The notes beneath the pieces were generated by a model. It was not told the DNA's origin and ran no database searches. It saw only the letters and a program-made list of their open reading frames with translations. Source: Pseudomonadota bacterium (GTDB taxonomy: Bacteria; Pseudomonadota; Gammaproteobacteria; Steroidobacterales; Steroidobacteraceae). From it: DNA of 63,572 nucleotides. The translations under genes were made by a program, and so were the position numbers. Where the stretch lies: assembly GCA_023391815.1 (NCBI GenBank), contig JAEWAF010000108.1:1-63572 (forward strand), read 5' to 3'. Shown here one piece after another: positions 1 to 8,350 of this stretch (position 1 is its first letter; every line of letters starts with the position of its first letter).

Positions 1-68
1 CCGATCACGCCGCCATAGCAGGTGAGCACCGCGATGGCGAGCCAGGTTGCTCTACCGCGCGAACGCAC
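1..68 (-). CDS. N-terminus of a membrane protein (partial, runs off the window edge)
   Basis: Only the first 22 codons or so are present. A GTG at 68 is preceded by AGGAG (76-80 on the minus strand) with a 7-base gap, which is a strong ribosome binding site, and the start overlaps the end of the upstream gene. The visible residues read VRSRGRATWLAIAVLTCYGG, a short basic start followed by a hydrophobic membrane segment. It is the next gene of the SpoIIM/RDD cluster. In related clusters this position often holds a DUF4350 or DUF4129 protein before a MoxR ATPase, but too little is visible to say which. Confidence 0.5.
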   Translation of the reverse strand, partial: MRSRGRATWLAIAVLTCYGGVI

Positions 69-789
69 GTCGCAACTCCTGTTCGACATCCCATGCTTCC
101 AGTTCCACGCGACGATTGAGGTACAGCGCGAAACCAGCCGCGACATAGAACGGCTCGAGAAACGCGATCACGAGCACATACGATGCGGTGGTGGCGAGCG
201 ACACCATTCGGCTGGCCTCGTCCTGCAGGAACGGCGCGAGCCAGTCGATCTGTGTTTCACCCGGCATCAGCCACATCGCCAATGACAGCAGCGCGAAACT
301 GAGCGCCAGTTCCGCGAAACTGAATGCGCTCGTTATAAGCAGCCCCGTATCTTGGTGACCCGAACGGAGCTGCAGCACGCGCTTGCGCAGCTTCCGGCCG
401 GAAAGGCTCTCCAGCTGATACACCGGTTGAGTGAACGATCGCCAGGGCGAGAGGCGACGCACCGTCAAGGTCGACAGCAATCGACTCCACCATACGCTTC
501 GCTGCGAGCTCCACAGATCGCGCACCGAGGTCGCTTGACCGAAAGCAGCACGCGATAGAACGAATAGGACGGTGCGATCCAGCCAGGGCTTGGCCCACCA
601 AAGCACCAGCGTCGGCGCCCAATCGGCAAGCTCGAGAGAGACGAGCGCCAGCAGCAGCACAGGGGCCAGGGCGAGGAAGTAGCAGGGAAATACCGACCGA
701 GCCGCCTGCTGACAAAGCCGCACACCCAGGTCTGCGGCTTCCAACTTGGCGCGACGGCGCAAGCGGATGTCGAAAGCGTCAACCCGCAC
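52..789 (-). CDS. Multi-pass membrane protein of the SpoIIM/RDD cluster, DUF4129-neighbourhood type
   Basis: This 245-residue protein has hydrophobic segments near residues 35-60, 85-100, 150-170 and 200-222, and ends with a charged tail after YLNRRVELEAWDVE. That tail pattern (a last membrane helix followed by LNRR..LE.WD.E) is one I associate with large inner-membrane proteins encoded beside SpoIIM and RDD genes and a MoxR ATPase in gammaproteobacteria. No catalytic motif is visible. Its start lies inside the end of the SpoIIM-like gene (overlap 779-789) and its end overlaps the next gene, so it is translationally coupled on both sides. Function is unknown; a role in membrane or envelope homeostasis is inferred from the cluster alone. 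Confidence 0.7.
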   Translation of the reverse strand: MRVDAFDIRLRRRAKLEAADLGVRLCQQAARSVFPCYFLALAPVLLLALVSLELADWAPTLVLWWAKPWLDRTVLFVLSRAAFGQATSVRDLWSSQRSVWWSRLLSTLTVRRLSPWRSFTQPVYQLESLSGRKLRKRVLQLRSGHQDTGLLITSAFSFAELALSFALLSLAMWLMPGETQIDWLAPFLQDEASRMVSLATTASYVLVIAFLEPFYVAAGFALYLNRRVELEAWDVEQELRRAFAR

Positions 790-1759
790 GGCGGCCCTGC
801 AGGGTGAGATAGGCGAGCACGCTCAGCCAGCACAGCGCCGCGACCGAATATTTCATCATCGCGGGAATCCACGTCGCGGACGACCAGAACGCCTCCACCG
901 CGGCCGCGATCAGCAATAGCAGCGCCACGCCATAGATGATGACGACAGCTTCTCTGGAGGCGGCAACCAGCGCCTGTCGCCGCGTGAACCGTCCCGGTGA
1001 TATCAACGAATGTCCGATGCGAAGACCGGCAGCGCCCGCCAGCACGATGGCCGTCAATTCGAAAGCGGCGTGCGTGACCACGAACGAGTAGAACGTTTCG
1101 CCGAAGCCGCGTTGCGTGAGATAGCCGGCGAGCGCGCCGAAGAACACGCCGTTGTAGGCCAGAAAGAACAGACTGCCGATGCCGGCGAGCAGCCCGCTCG
1201 CGAAACATTGAAACGCCAGGCCGATGTTGTGCCTGATGTAGTAACCGAACATGGCCCAATCCGTGTGCGCATCACGATGACGGCCGATGGCTTCCTCCGT
1301 GCCCGAGTACATGCGCTCGAACTCGGCCGCGGATTCCGCATCGACCACGGACAGAATCAGCTCCGGGCGCAGGTACACCACCACCCCGAGAATCAACGTC
1401 GGCAGCACGAACACCGCGATCGCAATCCAGACGTACCTGGCGTGCAGACGGACCGCGAGCGGAAATTCCACAGCGGCTAGCGCCTGTAACCTGCGCAAGC
1501 CGAAGTCACGCTGCTGATAGATCGCCTGATGCGCCTCGGAAGTGAGATGCTCGAGCCGATCGATCAGATACGCCGGGTAGGCGCGTGCGCGCGACAACGC
1601 AAGATGCTCGCAAGTGCGCCGGTACAAGGACGCGACTCGATCGCCCTCGACGGTCTTCGCCTCTTTGCGGCTGCCGCGGATGAGACCGAGCAAACGTTCG
1701 AGTTCGTCCCAGTCGCTTCTGTAGAGATTCTCGAACTGCAGGGGCGTCATGAGCGCCAC
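779..1759 (-). CDS. Stage II sporulation protein M (SpoIIM)-family membrane protein
   Basis: The 326-residue protein has a soluble helical N-terminus of about 100 residues (starting MALMTPLQFENLYRSDWDEL) followed by five or six membrane segments, the layout of the SpoIIM/COG1300 family in non-sporulating bacteria. The loop GYYIRHNIGLAFQCFASGL is typical of the family. In Bacillus SpoIIM takes part in engulfment. In proteobacteria the family has no defined role and usually sits next to RDD, DUF4129 and MoxR-DUF58 genes, as here. It overlaps its upstream RDD neighbour by 13 bases and its downstream neighbour by 11, so it belongs to a tightly coupled minus-strand operon. Confidence 0.88.
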   Translation of the reverse strand: MALMTPLQFENLYRSDWDELERLLGLIRGSRKEAKTVEGDRVASLYRRTCEHLALSRARAYPAYLIDRLEHLTSEAHQAIYQQRDFGLRRLQALAAVEFPLAVRLHARYVWIAIAVFVLPTLILGVVVYLRPELILSVVDAESAAEFERMYSGTEEAIGRHRDAHTDWAMFGYYIRHNIGLAFQCFASGLLAGIGSLFFLAYNGVFFGALAGYLTQRGFGETFYSFVVTHAAFELTAIVLAGAAGLRIGHSLISPGRFTRRQALVAASREAVVIIYGVALLLLIAAAVEAFWSSATWIPAMMKYSVAALCWLSVLAYLTLQGRRAG

Positions 1760-2490
1760 CCCAGCAACCAGCGGGCGACGCCGAGGACGCGCCGGGTGAC
1801 GGCAGAGCCGGACCCGCTGTCACCCGTGACAGGGGCGGCGATCGCTGCGAGCTCATCGACCCGCTCTTGCGTCAGATCGCGAGCACGCACGGCTAGCGCG
1901 ATCAGCGCGCTGTGATCGCGCAGGGTCAATGGCAGCGCTGGAGCGATCGGTTCCACATCCGTCAGTCCGATCTTCGGCGCCTGTGTCGGGCGGTAGATCA
2001 CCAGCGTCGCCGCGGCGATATCGCCGAGCCGTTTGAAGTCCCGGCGCATCAGCATGCAGACGATTGCAAACCCATAGGCGAGCGGCAGGAAGTCGGCGAC
2101 GCGGAGCAGATTGCGAGTGAAGGAGGCCGCTGGCGTGATCGGCAGGCCGTTGTCCATCACGGTGGTCAGCCCGAGCATGCGTTTGCCCGGCGTCGCCGAC
2201 CAACCGCTCAACTCGAACACCACCGGATATAGCCACTCGGAAAGAAACATCACGATCAGCAGCAGCGCGACACCTACGCCCGCCATGGGCCGGGTGATGC
2301 CGGCGACCACACTGATCATCACCAGGCGGAACATCAGGTCGATGCCGAATGCGTAACAGCGGGCCGTGAGGCCCGCTGGACGCAGCTCGATGAGAATGCC
2401 TTCGGGTGTTTCCGCCGAGACCACGGTATCGAGCGGCTCCCTGCTCGAGGCGGGTGCCGCCGACCCAGCGGCGGACACCGCTGCGCTCAT
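1747..2490 (-). CDS. RDD family membrane protein
   Basis: A 247-residue protein with the RDD signature: an Arg and two Asp around the first membrane helices (GLTARCYAFGIDLMFRLVM) and a second conserved part TPGKRMLGL before further helices and the GDIAAATLVIYR end motif. The start at 2490 (MSAAVSAAGS) is preferred over an in-frame ATG at 2544, because the latter would overlap the upstream coding region and the family domain begins well after 2490. RDD proteins have been linked to ion exchange in a few cases but mostly lack a defined function. The C-terminal 70 residues are soluble and longer than the domain needs. It is second in the minus-strand operon. Confidence 0.85.
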   Translation of the reverse strand: MSAAVSAAGSAAPASSREPLDTVVSAETPEGILIELRPAGLTARCYAFGIDLMFRLVMISVVAGITRPMAGVGVALLLIVMFLSEWLYPVVFELSGWSATPGKRMLGLTTVMDNGLPITPAASFTRNLLRVADFLPLAYGFAIVCMLMRRDFKRLGDIAAATLVIYRPTQAPKIGLTDVEPIAPALPLTLRDHSALIALAVRARDLTQERVDELAAIAAPVTGDSGSGSAVTRRVLGVARWLLGWRS

Positions 2491-2498
2491 GCGCGAGC

Positions 2499-3023
2499 TC
2501 AGGCTTTGATCACGACGGTGTCGGCGATCTTGTCGTGCACGCACTGGCGCCGTTCATTGAAGATGAAGACCAGATCGACCAGGTTGTACACGTTGCCGGC
2601 ATAAGGAATCAGGCCCGGCAACGCGTTCACGACGTTGCGCAGCCAAAAGATGCGCCCGAGCGAAGCACGCGAATAATCCGAGCGGACCACCTTGATGCCG
2701 AGAATCTTCTTGCCGATGGTCTGGCCGTTCTTGTTGACCAGGTAGATGGTGATGCCGATCAGCGCGACGAAGGCGATCAGGGCGACGGTGAGACCCCCGG
2801 GGCGGACCGCGTCCATGTAGTTGCCTTCCTTTGCGGCAGCCCAATCGAAACTCATGAACGCCGGCACGCCGATCGCGATGAGGCCGATGAGGCCGTCGAG
2901 CATGGCGGCACCGAAACGCTCGCCCCGTCCGGCGAGCTCGTACTGGTCCTGAGGCACACTGTCGCGGACTTCCGCTTTTGGCGGCGCATACGGGTTGGCT
3001 TGATCCGTCGAAGTCGAATTCAT
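2499..3023 (-). CDS. RDD family membrane protein, first gene of the cluster
   Basis: This 174-residue protein starts at 3023 (MNSTSTDQANPYAPPKAEV), with an AGGGAG ribosome binding site about 9 bases upstream. The proline-rich N-terminus with NPYAPPKAEV is common in small RDD and related proteins of this kind. The RDD domain follows: GRGERFGAAMLDGLIG, then GQTIGKKILGIKVVRSD, and a last helix near FWLRNVVNALPGLIPYAGN. It ends 8 bases before the second RDD gene, so two paralogous RDD genes are in tandem. The promoter should lie in 3024-3336. Function is not known. Confidence 0.87.
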   Translation of the reverse strand: MNSTSTDQANPYAPPKAEVRDSVPQDQYELAGRGERFGAAMLDGLIGLIAIGVPAFMSFDWAAAKEGNYMDAVRPGGLTVALIAFVALIGITIYLVNKNGQTIGKKILGIKVVRSDYSRASLGRIFWLRNVVNALPGLIPYAGNVYNLVDLVFIFNERRQCVHDKIADTVVIKA

Positions 3024-3336
3024 GACCGGAGTCTCCCTGAGCTTTGAAATAGGCGCGCACGGACGCCGTCGGTTTCTTGAAGGCGCGACGATCTCAGATG
3101 TCGAGCGCTGGAACCTGGACCGGATGCTCAAATTTACAAAGTCCGAGAAGCACAGCATTTTTCTGTAAGGACTGCAACCACAAAGGCGGCCGGCGAAGCG
3201 GGGTGAAGGCTGCGGTCCCGAACTGCAAAATCTTCCCGGCGTATGCGCCGCAGACTTCCTTCAGCCGGCGCCCTATTCAGGGCAAGCGCGCGCTGACTTA
3301 AGTTGCTGACCAATCAACCGAAGGTCATCCCGTCCC

Positions 3337-3528
3337 ATGCAAAACCAGCTTCGTGGTCGTGCCCGTCCGCAGCGTCTCGCGTTGCTCGACGAAGAAGACG
3401 ACAAGAGCTCCAGCCCGTCTTACTTCGAATGGCGTGAGCGGACCATTCGCACCCAGGCGTATCGGCCGGCACAGAAGCCCGAGCCCAAGGTCAATTCGCT
3501 CATTCGCCTGTTCCGGCGCTTTGGCTGA
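3337..3528 (+). CDS. Small basic hypothetical protein (63 aa)
   Basis: The reading frame encodes 63 residues, MQNQLRGRARPQRLALLDEE onward, with an acidic patch (DEEDD) in the middle and a basic C-terminus (LIRLFRRFG). Codon choice (CGT/CGC for Arg, CTC/CTG for Leu, GCG, CCG) matches the neighbouring genes, which supports translation. The upstream GAAGG is only a weak ribosome binding site. It has no membrane segment, signal peptide or recognisable family. It stands alone between the divergent RDD operon and the receptor gene, and is followed by a 10-bp inverted repeat at 3554-3576. Confidence 0.5.
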   Translation: MQNQLRGRARPQRLALLDEEDDKSSSPSYFEWRERTIRTQAYRPAQKPEPKVNSLIRLFRRFG

Positions 3529-3553
3529 TTCGGCCGTGCTCCGCGGCCGTATT

Positions 3554-3576
3554 TGATCGAACGTTCCGTTCGATCA
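3554..3576. repeat. Inverted repeat / hairpin after the small ORF
   Basis: TGATCGAACG and CGTTCGATCA form a perfect 10-bp stem around a 3-base loop (TTC). It lies 26 bases after the stop of the small gene at 3528 and upstream of the receptor promoter. No run of T follows the stem, so a classical intrinsic terminator is not supported. It could be a weak terminator, an mRNA 3' end stabiliser or an operator. Confidence 0.45.
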
Positions 3577-3692
3577 GGCCCCGACCCAAGCGTCGGGCGC
3601 ACTCCGACCCGCATGCCTCTTCGCACGCCGTGAACCGTCCGCGTTCGCGGCGGGGCTTGCCTGTGCCCCTCGACCAGCCTGTAACCTTCTTG

Positions 3693-3724
3693 CAAACTGG
3701 ACTAATCCAGTATATTAATTGGTA
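3693..3724. promoter_or_regulatory. Candidate operator/promoter region of the TonB receptor operon
   Basis: The AT-rich stretch upstream of the receptor contains the inverted repeat ACTGGA-CTAA-TCCAGT (3695-3710) followed by TATATTAAT and a TTGGTAC word (3718-3724). The 8-mer AAACTGGA (3693-3700) recurs at 15330-15337, in the divergent promoter of the GntR regulator, and TGGTA/TACCA words occur in both places. UTRA-type GntR regulators usually bind short palindromes with TGG...CCA ends, so this may be a site for the local GntR protein. Assignment is by motif sharing only. Confidence 0.35.
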
Positions 3725-3803
3725 CATTCATGGGCTACTCATAAAGCCGGAACTGGTACCGCATTGGTCTATCCGGCTCGGACCACCGCTAGGGAGCATG
3801 TTG

Positions 3804-6623
3804 ATGATCATCGAGCCTCGGGCTTCGTTCCTGCGTGCGCTTTATTTCGCTGGAATTGCCAGCGCCGTCGCACCCATCGTTCAGGCGCAGGATGTGCCCG
3901 CCGCGACCGACGACGGGGTCGTCGAAGTGGTGGTCACGGGCTCGCGCATCCGCCGCGTGGATGCCGAAACGGCTAATCCAGTCTTCACGTTGGGCCGGGA
4001 GGCCATCGAGGCGTCGGGCTATACCACCGCCGGCCAGTTGCTCCAGCAGATGCCGAACATCGCGGGCGCCGGCATGAACCCGGGCGACAACGCCTATGGC
4101 GGTACCGGCAAATCGGAGATCTCGCTGCGTGGCTTGGGCGCGTCGCGCACCCTGGTGCTGTTGAATGGGGTTCGCTATTACGCGGGCGACATCAACGCGC
4201 TGCCCGCGAACATGATCGAGCGCGTCGAAGTGCTCAAAGACGGCGCGTCGGCGGTGTACGGCTCGGATGCAATCGCGGGCGTGGTGAACGTCATCACGCG
4301 CAAGGACTTCCAGGGTTTCGATGCGTCCGCGTATTACGGCGCGAGCGACAAAGGCGATGCCGATTCTGTCGCGTATCAGGCGACCTGGGGCTCGAGCTCC
4401 GACAAGGGCTCAGCCATGCTCGGCTTCAACTACAACCAGCAGGATCCGATCCTGCAGTCCGATCGCAGCTGGTCGGCGACGCCCTCGGTGCTTCGCTACG
4501 GGCAGACCACTTTCGAAGGTTCGGCCACCGGGCCGACGGGTCGTTACACGCTGTCACGCGCGGCGGCGATCGCCGCGAATCCGGCGCTCGATTGTAACAA
4601 TCCCGGCAACGTGAACCCGGCATCGGTCTACGTCACGCGCATCGCGGGCACCGCGGGCACGTCGGCGCTCGACTTCAAATGTTTCGTCGGCAGCGGTGCG
4701 AACAACGATACCTTCAACTACGCCGGCGAGACCCAGCTGTTGACGCCGCAAGAGCGCTACAGCCTGTTCGGCAGCGCCTCGTACGAGCTGAGCGACAACA
4801 TCAGTCTGTACAACAACACGTTCTACACGCACACGTTGTCGAACTCGACCATCGCGTCCGATCCGTTCCAGACGCAGGCGTACGGCGTGCCGGTGTCGGC
4901 GGACAGCATCTACAACCCGTTCGGCGTGGGGGTCGACGACTTGCGTCTGCGTCTGTCGTCGAACGGTCTGCGCGTGCGTGAATACGATCGTGACGACCTG
5001 CAGTTCACGACCGGGTTGAAAGGCATGCTTGGCGAGTTCGCGTGGGACACCAGTTACACGTACGCCAATCAGCACTCGAAACAATCGAAGAACGGCAGCA
5101 TTTATCTCGGAGCGATCACGGATGCGCTCGGCCCGTCGTTCATCGCGGCCGATGGCACGCCGACTTGCGGCACGCCGGCGTCGCCGATTCGCAATTGCAC
5201 GCCCGTGAACTTCTTCGGTATTCCGACGGCCGAACAGCTGGCGACGGTGTCGCCGACGACGGTCGATACATTCGATGGCGAGCAGCATGATTTCCTCGCC
5301 AACATCACCGGCACTCTGTTCGAACTGCCCGCGGGACCGCTCGGTGCCGCGGCTGGCTACGAGTTCCGTGAGCAGAACGCCGACTTTCGTCCCGACTTCC
5401 TGTTGCAGAACAAGCTGGTCGACGTGACGCCCGAGGCGCCGTCGAAAGGTGCTTACCGAGTGCACGAGTTCTATGCCGAAGTGAATGCGCCGCTGCTGAA
5501 GGATCTGCCCGGCGCGTACGCGCTGAGCGTCTCGGCAGGCGTGCGCTATTCGGATTACTCTTCGTTCGGCGACACCACCAACGGCAAGTTCGGCGTCGAG
5601 TATCGTCCGGTGCGCGATCTGCTCGTGCGTGCGTCGTATGCCGACATTTTCCGTGCGCCGACCATCGACGATCTCTACGGCGGACAGGCGGGCGATACGC
5701 CGACCGTCAACGATCCTTGTAACGCGCCGGCCGCGGGCAGCGGTAACTGCGCGGGTGTGCCGACGGGCTTCGTGGGTGAGCGTCAGCCGCCGGCGACCAA
5801 TGGCAGCAATCCGCATCTCGGGCCCGAGACCGGCTATGCGACCAACGTGGGCCTGGTCTACAACCCGTCGTACTACACGCCGCTCAGCGTTTCGGTCGAT
5901 GTCTGGCACTATTCGATCGATGACGCGATCGCCGCTCCGGGCGCGCAGTCGGTGCTCGATCTGTGCTATCGCGAAGGGTTGCAGCAGTACTGCGATCTGG
6001 TGACGCGCAATGCCCGCGGTGAGATCCTCGGGATCAACAACACGTTGTCCAACATCGGCTCGATCGATACGCGTGGTGTGGACGTCGGCATTCGCTGGAC
6101 CTTGCCGAACACGGACTACGGTTCGTTCACGATCAGTCTCGACAACACTTATCTGATGTCCTACGACTACACGCCGGTGGCCGACCAGCCGGGCACGCAG
6201 AAGAAGTACGCCGGTGAGTACCTGAGCACGGCCTCGGGTGGACTCGGCAACTTCGCGCGCTATCGTGCGCTGGCCTCGGTGCACTGGAACTACGGCCCGT
6301 TCTCGGCGGATGTGAGCAATCGGTTCATCTCCAGCGCTCACATGAACAACATCGACCAGGGCAGCGCCGGCGTGTGTAACGGCAGCCAGGACGTGGTGCA
6401 GACGGGCAATGGCCCGGTGGTCTGCAAATACGAGCTCGGCAGCTACAACTACACCGATATCTCCGGCAGCTATGCATACGAGCCTTGGAACACCACGTTC
6501 ACGCTGGGTGTGAACAACGTGTTCGATAAGGAAATGGACCGCATCTCGGTGGCCCAGGATTTCCGCACCTACGACCTGATCGGTCGCTTCGTGTTCGGCC
6601 GCGTGGCGTTCCGTTTCAACTGA
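3804..6623 (+). CDS. TonB-dependent outer-membrane receptor
   Basis: A 939-residue receptor that would import a substrate across the outer membrane using TonB-ExbBD energy. The start at 3804 (MIIEPRASFLRALYFAGIAS) is chosen because AGGGAG (3791-3796) sits 7 bases upstream; the ATG at 3798 is too close to it. A signal peptide is followed by the plug domain beginning near VVVTGSRIRRV, with LRGLGASRTLVLLNGVR and VEVLKDGASAVYGSDAIAGV, all typical of the plug. The rest is a 22-stranded barrel ending in ...FGRVAFRFN with a terminal aromatic-polar residue pair. It is the first gene of an operon with the GGT-like enzyme and the MHS transporter, so its ligand is probably the substrate of that pathway. 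The exact ligand cannot be read from the sequence. Confidence 0.95.
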   Translation: MIIEPRASFLRALYFAGIASAVAPIVQAQDVPAATDDGVVEVVVTGSRIRRVDAETANPVFTLGREAIEASGYTTAGQLLQQMPNIAGAGMNPGDNAYGGTGKSEISLRGLGASRTLVLLNGVRYYAGDINALPANMIERVEVLKDGASAVYGSDAIAGVVNVITRKDFQGFDASAYYGASDKGDADSVAYQATWGSSSDKGSAMLGFNYNQQDPILQSDRSWSATPSVLRYGQTTFEGSATGPTGRYTLSRAAAIAANPALDCNNPGNVNPASVYVTRIAGTAGTSALDFKCFVGSGANNDTFNYAGETQLLTPQERYSLFGSASYELSDNISLYNNTFYTHTLSNSTIASDPFQTQAYGVPVSADSIYNPFGVGVDDLRLRLSSNGLRVREYDRDDLQFTTGLKGMLGEFAWDTSYTYANQHSKQSKNGSIYLGAITDALGPSFIAADGTPTCGTPASPIRNCTPVNFFGIPTAEQLATVSPTTVDTFDGEQHDFLANITGTLFELPAGPLGAAAGYEFREQNADFRPDFLLQNKLVDVTPEAPSKGAYRVHEFYAEVNAPLLKDLPGAYALSVSAGVRYSDYSSFGDTTNGKFGVEYRPVRDLLVRASYADIFRAPTIDDLYGGQAGDTPTVNDPCNAPAAGSGNCAGVPTGFVGERQPPATNGSNPHLGPETGYATNVGLVYNPSYYTPLSVSVDVWHYSIDDAIAAPGAQSVLDLCYREGLQQYCDLVTRNARGEILGINNTLSNIGSIDTRGVDVGIRWTLPNTDYGSFTISLDNTYLMSYDYTPVADQPGTQKKYAGEYLSTASGGLGNFARYRALASVHWNYGPFSADVSNRFISSAHMNNIDQGSAGVCNGSQDVVQTGNGPVVCKYELGSYNYTDISGSYAYEPWNTTFTLGVNNVFDKEMDRISVAQDFRTYDLIGRFVFGRVAFRFN

Positions 6624-6652
6624 TCGCGCACATGGCGAACCCGGAGAACGAT

Positions 6653-8350
6653 GTGAATCGACGTGAAGCGCTGCTCGCGGCGTCGGGGCTCGCCGCCGCG
6701 GGTGTTGCGGCGGGGCCGGCTCAAGCTGGAACGGGCAAGGGTAAAGGCCGCAGCCGAGGCGAAGATCTCGTTGCACGGACTGGGCGAAAGCAAGCCGTCA
6801 GCGGCAGCAAAGGCATGGTCGTCACATCGCATCCGCTGGCCACTCGGGCGGCGATCAATGTGCTGAAGGATGGCGGCAACGCATGCGACGCGGCTTTGGC
6901 CGCGGCAGCAATGCAGTTGATCGTCGAGCCGCACATGACTGCTTTGACGGGTGGTCTCAGCATGCTCTATCGCGAGCATGCGAGCGGCAAGGCGGGTTAT
7001 ATCAACGGCAACGTGAACGCGCCGCTCGCGCCGTTGCCCGGATATTCGGGCGCGGATCTCACTACTGGCCGTGGCGTTCCGGTGCCGGGTTGGTGGCCCG
7101 CGTTCGAAGCGGCGCGGGAGAAGTGGGGCACCCGCTCTCGTGCGCAGTTGTTGAATCCCGCGATCGAAGTTGCCCGAGAAGGTTTCGAAATCAACTCGTG
7201 GCTGTATCGCTCGATCGCCGCGTGCGCCGGCATGATCGGCATTCACGAGCAGGGTCGGGAGATGTTTTATCCCGACGGCTATCTGGTGAACCCCGGCGAC
7301 CTGCTGAAGCAGGAACGCGCCGGGCGCACCTTGGAGCGCCTTCGCGACGAGGGCATGGATTACTACCTGCGTGATTTCGCGGACGCCTTCTCGCGCGAAT
7401 GTCAGTCGGGTGGCGGCGTCATCACGCCGGAAGATTTCCAGGCTTATCGCCCGATGGTTCAACGACCCGTCGAAGGCACTTATCGAGGCGCACGCATCAT
7501 CGGTTCGCCGGCGCCCGACGACGGCGGCCAGCAATTGATCGAAGCGTTCAATCTGCTCGAGCTCATCGACCTGAAGCGGCTCGGTCCGCCCACCGAGTCG
7601 TTCGAAACGTTGAGCCATCTGATTCGCGTGCACAACGAGGTGTACTACGCGCCGCCTCGCCAAGGCGATCTCGACTCCGCGCCCAAGCCCATCGAGATTC
7701 TGCTGTCGAAGGAATATGCACGCATGCGCTTCGAGCTCATGTCGATGTATGAGCCGCGCAGCACTGCGCCGACTCCGACGCCAGGCACGATTCATATCTC
7801 CGTCGTGGACGGCCAACGTAACGTCGCCTCGGTCACGCATTCCCACATGGCGTCGCCGTGGGTGAATGGTTTGTTCGCGGAAGGATTTCAACTGTCCGGC
7901 GGTGGCTCGTTCTTCCAACGCATCCTGCCGCAGCCCGGCTCGCGTGCCACGGTTTACCTCGCGCCGAATATCGTTCTGCGTGGGAACGATCCGGTGATCG
8001 TGTCGGGCTCGCCGTCGGTATCGCTGGTCGCGTGCGTGCTGCAGAACCTGGTGAACCTGCTGGACTTCGGCATGACGGTCGAGCAATCGGTGCACGCACC
8101 TCGCTTCGGTACGCGACCGCATTCTCCGGAGCGTGGTTGGGAGCCGGGCACGACGTTGGAGTGTGGCTTCTCGCCGGCGATCCAAAAAGAGTTCGTCGCT
8201 TGGGCCCGGAAGCGTCGGTTGTGGCATCGGTTGACTCAGCCCTGGAACACACTGACCGGGAATTTCGAAGGCATCGCGCTCGATCCCGCCAGCGGTCGGA
8301 TGAGTTCCTGTGCCGATCCACGCAGAGTCGGCGCCGCTGAAGCGCTATGA
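6653..8350 (+). CDS. ggt: Gamma-glutamyltransferase (GGT)-like Ntn hydrolase with Tat-type signal
   Basis: A 565-residue GGT-superfamily protein. These enzymes cut themselves into two subunits and use the new N-terminal Thr to hydrolyse or transfer gamma-glutamyl groups. The N-terminal half (GMVVTSHPLATRAAINVLKD, GGNACDAALAAA) is characteristic. The expected small-subunit start is PGTIHISVVD, with the nucleophile Thr at about residue 379 (codon 7787-7789); the second Thr of the usual TTH is Ile here. The region around VSGSPSVSLV replaces the usual GSPGG. GTG at 6653 is preferred over ATG at 6632: GGAG lies 6 bases upstream, and it puts NRREALLAASG, a Tat-like twin-arginine motif, at the very start. 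The enzyme is probably periplasmic. Its stop overlaps the MHS gene start (ATGA). Substrate specificity is uncertain because family members include acylases. Confidence 0.85.
   Translation: MNRREALLAASGLAAAGVAAGPAQAGTGKGKGRSRGEDLVARTGRKQAVSGSKGMVVTSHPLATRAAINVLKDGGNACDAALAAAAMQLIVEPHMTALTGGLSMLYREHASGKAGYINGNVNAPLAPLPGYSGADLTTGRGVPVPGWWPAFEAAREKWGTRSRAQLLNPAIEVAREGFEINSWLYRSIAACAGMIGIHEQGREMFYPDGYLVNPGDLLKQERAGRTLERLRDEGMDYYLRDFADAFSRECQSGGGVITPEDFQAYRPMVQRPVEGTYRGARIIGSPAPDDGGQQLIEAFNLLELIDLKRLGPPTESFETLSHLIRVHNEVYYAPPRQGDLDSAPKPIEILLSKEYARMRFELMSMYEPRSTAPTPTPGTIHISVVDGQRNVASVTHSHMASPWVNGLFAEGFQLSGGGSFFQRILPQPGSRATVYLAPNIVLRGNDPVIVSGSPSVSLVACVLQNLVNLLDFGMTVEQSVHAPRFGTRPHSPERGWEPGTTLECGFSPAIQKEFVAWARKRRLWHRLTQPWNTLTGNFEGIALDPASGRMSSCADPRRVGAAEAL

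Noticed and set aside
4554..6776. Long minus-strand open frame (740 residues) antisense to the TonB receptor
   Set aside because: The peptide is rich in Arg, Val and Ala with no domain. It is a high-GC mirror of the receptor, whose domains are clear on the plus strand.
6569..8227. Minus-strand frame of 552 residues over the GGT-like gene
   Set aside because: Low-complexity Arg/His-rich peptide; GGT motifs are on the other strand.
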